A DNA stretch of 35,607 bases, taken from Acidobacteriaceae bacterium. GTDB taxonomy: Bacteria; Acidobacteriota; Terriglobia; Terriglobales; Acidobacteriaceae. This document shows positions 34,905-35,607 of the stretch, one piece after another (the first letter of the stretch is position 1; the number at the start of each line of letters is the position of its first letter). Below the pieces are notes generated by a model. It saw nothing but the letters and a program-made list of their open reading frames with translations, was not told where the DNA came from and did not search any database. The position numbers and the translations under genes are program-made. The stretch lies in NCBI GenBank assembly GCA_003165075.1, contig PLSM01000194.1:85883-121489 (forward strand), in the 5' to 3' direction.

Positions 34905-34910
34905 TACAAT
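34905..34910 (+). promoter_or_regulatory. Possible -10 box upstream of dnaX
   Basis: TACAAT, 47 bases before the dnaX ATG, in a short gap after the previous gene. The matching -35 region (TTCCCT, 16 bases upstream) is weak. I looked here for an SRP (4.5S) RNA gene, which often precedes dnaX, and did not find its conserved core. Confidence 0.25.
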
Positions 34911-34957
34911 CCCACCTAGGCTGCTTGTCATCGGGTAGCCAAGGGAGCGTGGCACGC

Positions 34958-35607
34958 ATGGGTTATCAGGTTCTGGCCAGGAAATACCGTCCGCAGCGCT
35001 TTGCCGACGTGGCCGGCCAGGATCACGTGACTCGTACTCTATTGAATGCGCTGAGCCAGAACCGCGTAGCGCACGGATATATTTTTTCCGGGCACCGCGG
35101 CATCGGCAAGACGACCATTGCGCGCATCGTAGCCATGGCGCTCAATTGCCGCACGGAAGTGGGTAGCCCGGAGCGGCCAACGCCCGAGCCCTGCGGGGTG
35201 TGCGACTCCTGCACCGAGGTGCGCCAGGGCAACGCGGTCGATGTAATCGAGATCGATGCGGCAACCAATCGCGGCATTGATGAGATTCGCGAATTGCGCG
35301 ATGCGGCACGCTATTCGCCTGCACGCGACCGCTATAAAATCTACATTCTCGACGAGGCGCACCAGATCACCGAGGCGGCGTTCAACGCGCTGCTGAAGAC
35401 GCTGGAAGAGCCGCCGTCGCACGTCATCTTCATGATGGCCACCACGCAGCCGGAGGACATTCCCCAGACCATCCGCTCCCGCTGCCAGCACTTCAGCTTT
35501 CACGCGGTCAAGTTCGACGACATCCTGGCGCAGTTGACGATGATTGCGGGCCAGGAGCAGGTCGAGGCGGAAGAAGGCGCGCTGGCGCTGCTGGCCGAGG
35601 CCGGCGA
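34958..35607 (+). CDS. dnaX: DNA polymerase III subunits gamma/tau, N-terminal part (3' end outside window)
   Basis: DnaX is the ATPase of the clamp loader that places the beta sliding clamp on DNA. The reading frame is open to the end of the window, giving about 216 residues. It begins MGYQVLARKYRPQRFADVAGQ, the usual start of bacterial DnaX. Walker A is GHRGIGKTT (residues 45-53), with His where most have Thr. The zinc site is Cys63 with CGVCDSC at 79-85. Walker B is IYILDEAHQIT, followed by the sensor-1 segment ATTQPEDIP and the arginine-finger segment TIRSRCQHF. A GGGAG lies about 11 bases before the ATG. recR and a YbaB gene often follow dnaX, but the window ends first. Confidence 0.95.
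   Translation, partial: MGYQVLARKYRPQRFADVAGQDHVTRTLLNALSQNRVAHGYIFSGHRGIGKTTIARIVAMALNCRTEVGSPERPTPEPCGVCDSCTEVRQGNAVDVIEIDAATNRGIDEIRELRDAARYSPARDRYKIYILDEAHQITEAAFNALLKTLEEPPSHVIFMMATTQPEDIPQTIRSRCQHFSFHAVKFDDILAQLTMIAGQEQVEAEEGALALLAEAG

Noticed and set aside
34835..34957. SRP (4.5S) RNA gene upstream of dnaX
   Set aside because: The conserved core around GGUCAGG...GGAAGG...AGCAG is absent on both strands.

Overview
The window is about 35.6 kb of GC-rich, densely coded bacterial chromosome. The gene content suggests an acidobacterium of the Terriglobia/Acidobacteriaceae type. The clues are an Oar-like TonB-dependent receptor with an N-terminal carboxypeptidase-regulatory domain, a DUF5666-like secreted protein, LpxD and a PagL-like protein (so an outer membrane), many secreted proteins of unknown function, and long spurious antisense ORFs caused by high-GC codon usage. 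This placement is inference, because there is no rRNA gene here. No tRNA or rRNA gene, insertion sequence, prophage or CRISPR array was seen.

Layout. 1-5411 (+): a tightly packed run of mutS (5' end outside the window), nagZ, anmK and a family-5 solute-binding lipoprotein. The genes overlap by 4, 4 and 8 bases, joining mismatch repair to peptidoglycan recycling. 5619-9904 (+): a DUF5666-like secreted protein and a large TonB-dependent receptor with a Gly/Pro-rich insert. A strong hairpin separates the receptor from a convergent secreted GH2 beta-mannosidase (-). 12804-17564 (-): a DoxX-like remnant, a membrane MASE1-PAS-PAS-GGDEF diguanylate cyclase, a small lipoprotein overlapping lpxD, and an unknown protein. 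17753-21275 (+): a tRNA-nucleotidyltransferase-like protein with an altered active site and a histone-H1-like tail, then a secreted Ntn hydrolase of the C45/phospholipase-B-like type. 21286-27960 (-): a broken DUF2141 gene, a double zinc-ribbon protein, an unknown secreted protein, glutamate formimidoyltransferase, a PagL-like outer-membrane protein, a YebC/PmpR protein, and a PAS-GGDEF-hemerythrin protein. 28134-28916 (+): a predicted outer-membrane beta-barrel. 29069-32040 (-): mazG, a GNAT acyltransferase and an NSAR/OSBS enolase-superfamily enzyme. 32143-35607: prepilin peptidase (+), a TPR protein (-), a SET-domain protein overlapping a small unknown protein (+), and the start of dnaX (+), which runs off the end.

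How the genes work together. NagZ and AnmK act on consecutive parts of the murein-recycling route, and the lipoprotein may bind wall peptides. The NSAR/OSBS-GNAT pair matches the known gene context of D-amino-acid to L-amino-acid conversion by N-succinylation and racemisation. Two diguanylate cyclases, both with intact GGEEF and inhibitory RxxD sites, supply c-di-GMP in response to membrane or PAS signals and, for the second, probably to oxygen through a di-iron hemerythrin domain.

The most unusual items are the nucleotidyltransferase-like protein with a DLE (not DxD) active site and a long acidic then Lys/Ala/Pro tail, the SET-domain protein with a Lys-rich tail, the orphan solute-binding lipoprotein in a recycling operon, and the PagL-like protein that has Asn where the catalytic Glu should be. 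I do not see a clearly new multi-gene defence or mobile system; most of the window is ordinary core and accessory chromosome.
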